Shown one piece after another: positions 39,368-41,179 of a stretch of 41,179 nt of DNA. A model generated the notes under the pieces. That model had not been told where the DNA came from and made no database searches. It saw nothing but the letters and a program-made list of their open reading frames with translations. Position 1 is the stretch's first letter, and each line of letters opens with the position of its first letter. Location: the NCBI RefSeq assembly GCF_001005315.1, contig NZ_LBMG01000051.1, forward strand, positions 1 through 41,179, read 5' to 3'. This stretch comes from Kordia jejudonensis (GTDB lineage Bacteria > Bacteroidota > Bacteroidia > Flavobacteriales > Flavobacteriaceae). A program made the position numbers and the translations under genes.

Positions 39368-41119
39368 ATGAAAAAACTGCTTCTACTCTTAGCATTCTCA
39401 TTATTTTTTGCCTGTTCTTCTGAACAAAAAGATTCAAAAACTAATTCAGATTTTATTACAATTTTTGAAACGTCAAACGGAACGGAAACGCCAACATATC
39501 CGCAAGTAATCCGTTTTTATGAAGATTTAGCAGAAACTTACAACGAAATTCACTTAGAAACGATCGGAAAAACGGATTCGGGCAAACCGTTGCATTTGGT
39601 AACGTATAATCCTGACGGAAATTTTGATTTTGATGAAATCCGTAACGAAAAAACCATTTTATTAGTTAATAACGGAATTCATCCTGGCGAAAGCGACGGA
39701 ATTGATGCGACCATGTTATTGCTTCGCGATTTGGCAAATGGTACAAAAAAAGCGCCTGCTAATGTAGTTATTGCGGCGATTCCTGTATACAATGTTGGTG
39801 GAAGTTTGAATCGAAATTCAGGCACAAGAGCCAATCAAAACGGTCCAAAAGCCTATGGTTTTCGTGGAAATGCTAGAAATTATGACTTGAATCGTGATTT
39901 TATCAAATCTGACACAAAAAATGCCAAAGCATTTTCTGAAATATTTCATAAAGTTCAACCTGATGTTTTTGTGGACAATCATGTGAGTAATGGTGCAGAT
40001 TATCAATATACATTGACACATTTATTTACACAACATAACAAATTGGGTCATGAAGCTGGACAATTTTTACATGAAACCATGATGCCCGATTTGGAAGTTA
40101 CTTTGCAAAAAAATAATTGGGACATTACGCCGTATGTAAATGTTTTTGGAAGAACACCTGAAGCTGGATTTTCACAATTTATGGATTCGCCAAGATATTC
40201 TACAGGATATACAACATTGTTTAATACGCTAGGTTTAATGGTCGAAACGCACATGCTAAAACCCTACAAACAACGTGTGGAAGGAACGTATGCATTAATG
40301 GACGCGTTGATTGAAAACATAGAAACGAGACATCATTCTGAAATAAAATCTATCCGCGAAAAGACGCATGCCTCTTTTGTAGCTGCAGAAACCTATCCAG
40401 TTCAATGGGAATTAGATAAAAATAATAAGTCTATCTTAAGGTTTAAAGGGTATGAAGGTAATTTTATTACAAGTGACCTTACTGGACAGAAACGTTTACA
40501 ATATAATCCTTCAAAACCATTTACAAAAGACGTAGAATATGCAAACTTTTTTAAATCGAAAAAAGAAGTTGTGGTTCCAAAAGCCTATGTAATTCCAAAA
40601 GGTTGGCATACGGTTGTTGAACTTTTGGAGTTGAATAATGTTGCAATGAAACCTATTGAAAATGATACTATTATTAACGTAGAAACCTATCATATTAAAA
40701 ATTATAAAACGTATTCAAATCCGTTTGAAGGTCATTATACACATTACAATACTGAAGTGACAAAAACACCGCAAAAAATTAATTTCAGTGAAGGAGATTT
40801 GATTGTATATACAGATCAAGCAGCATTTCGTTATCTATTGGAAACCTTGGAACCAGAAGCTGTAGATTCGTTTTTTAACTGGAACTTTTTCGACACTATT
40901 TTACAACAAAAAGAAGGATTTTCGGCATATGTTTTTGAAGATGAAGCCAAAGATATGTTGGCTAGTAATCAACGCTTACGCGAAGAATTTACCCAGAAAA
41001 AAGCAACAGACACCACTTTTTCCAACAGTGCTTCTCAACAATTACGCTGGATTTACAAACAGTCCAATCATTATGAAAAAGCACATTTGCGTTATCCTAT
41101 TTTTAGAATTCTCAGATAA
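39368..41119 (+). CDS. M14-family zinc carboxypeptidase-like lipoprotein
   Basis: This 583-residue protein has a lipoprotein signal (FFACSS, Cys16). The M14 zinc motif is NNGIHPGESDG with His105 and Glu108, and the third ligand is His in DVFVDNHVSNGADYQ near 204. The catalytic Glu probably lies in LMVETHMLKP near residue 294. The region 330-583 is an extra C-terminal part. This group of large M14 lipoproteins is common in marine Flavobacteriaceae and is thought to trim peptides outside the cytoplasm. The gene is complete, ending 60 bases before the window edge. The last 60 bases hold nothing I can identify. Confidence 0.92.
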   Translation: MKKLLLLLAFSLFFACSSEQKDSKTNSDFITIFETSNGTETPTYPQVIRFYEDLAETYNEIHLETIGKTDSGKPLHLVTYNPDGNFDFDEIRNEKTILLVNNGIHPGESDGIDATMLLLRDLANGTKKAPANVVIAAIPVYNVGGSLNRNSGTRANQNGPKAYGFRGNARNYDLNRDFIKSDTKNAKAFSEIFHKVQPDVFVDNHVSNGADYQYTLTHLFTQHNKLGHEAGQFLHETMMPDLEVTLQKNNWDITPYVNVFGRTPEAGFSQFMDSPRYSTGYTTLFNTLGLMVETHMLKPYKQRVEGTYALMDALIENIETRHHSEIKSIREKTHASFVAAETYPVQWELDKNNKSILRFKGYEGNFITSDLTGQKRLQYNPSKPFTKDVEYANFFKSKKEVVVPKAYVIPKGWHTVVELLELNNVAMKPIENDTIINVETYHIKNYKTYSNPFEGHYTHYNTEVTKTPQKINFSEGDLIVYTDQAAFRYLLETLEPEAVDSFFNWNFFDTILQQKEGFSAYVFEDEAKDMLASNQRLREEFTQKKATDTTFSNSASQQLRWIYKQSNHYEKAHLRYPIFRILR

Positions 41120-41179
41120 TTTTCAGCTTTTTTATTGTAAAAATCTGTGTCATTTCTGTAAAGGTTAAGTAATTCGTTG

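Overview
The window looks like chromosomal DNA of a marine-type member of the Flavobacteriaceae (Bacteroidota). The evidence is low GC, TAnnTTTG-type -7 promoter elements, few Shine-Dalgarno sites, many short lipoproteins, DUF2851, a DUF1501/DUF1800 pair, a MarR-YceI pair and tandem TPR hybrid kinases. A Kordia-like genus is plausible, but that is a guess from protein style and not a measurement.

Layout. 1-4924 (minus): a partial helix-hairpin-helix protein, an AGCS sodium/amino-acid symporter, a TrkA-type potassium channel with a small PspC-domain protein, and a DUF2851 protein. 5077-9310: a thiol/sulfur group made of a membrane-anchored peroxiredoxin-like protein, two rhodaneses and two lipoprotein thioredoxins, interrupted by 1.3 kb of heptanucleotide tandem repeats. 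9373-12151 (minus): the DUF1501/DUF1800 pair. 12318-13428: a MarR regulator with a palindromic operator over its own promoter, then a YceI protein. 13459-21665: the full tryptophan operon trpL-E-G-D-C-F-B-A, starting with a leader peptide holding three consecutive Trp codons and a terminator hairpin. 21711-27581: a DUF885 peptidase, RlmF, a UDG-like protein, a TPR protein, YaaA and a VOC protein. 28106-32931: two unknown small proteins, RluD, a PASTA protein, Ddl and CoaD. 33073-41119: two tandem TPR hybrid histidine kinases, a SulP transporter and an M14 metallopeptidase.

The most unusual content is in the trp operon. Three small GIY-YIG nuclease genes sit at the trpC/trpF, trpF/trpB and trpB/trpA junctions. 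Each is bracketed by an inverted pair of short hairpin repeats. Two related nucleases are bracketed by one repeat family (head CGTC, loop CTTGA or CTCGA). A divergent third nuclease is bracketed by another family (loop GTAG). The stems show compensatory changes. Degenerate copies without a nuclease lie in front of trpF and trpB, and a nuclease-free inverted pair lies between the DUF1800 and DUF1501 genes. The arrangement resembles REP/RAYT modules, but with a GIY-YIG enzyme in place of the Y1 transposase. A further palindromic repeat is inserted in frame in TrpF and in the UDG-like protein, giving both the same peptide CHIERSRDA, as Rickettsia palindromic elements do.

Gene calls rest on recognised motifs and layout. 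Repeat boundaries, RNA pairings and promoters were read by eye and were not computed.
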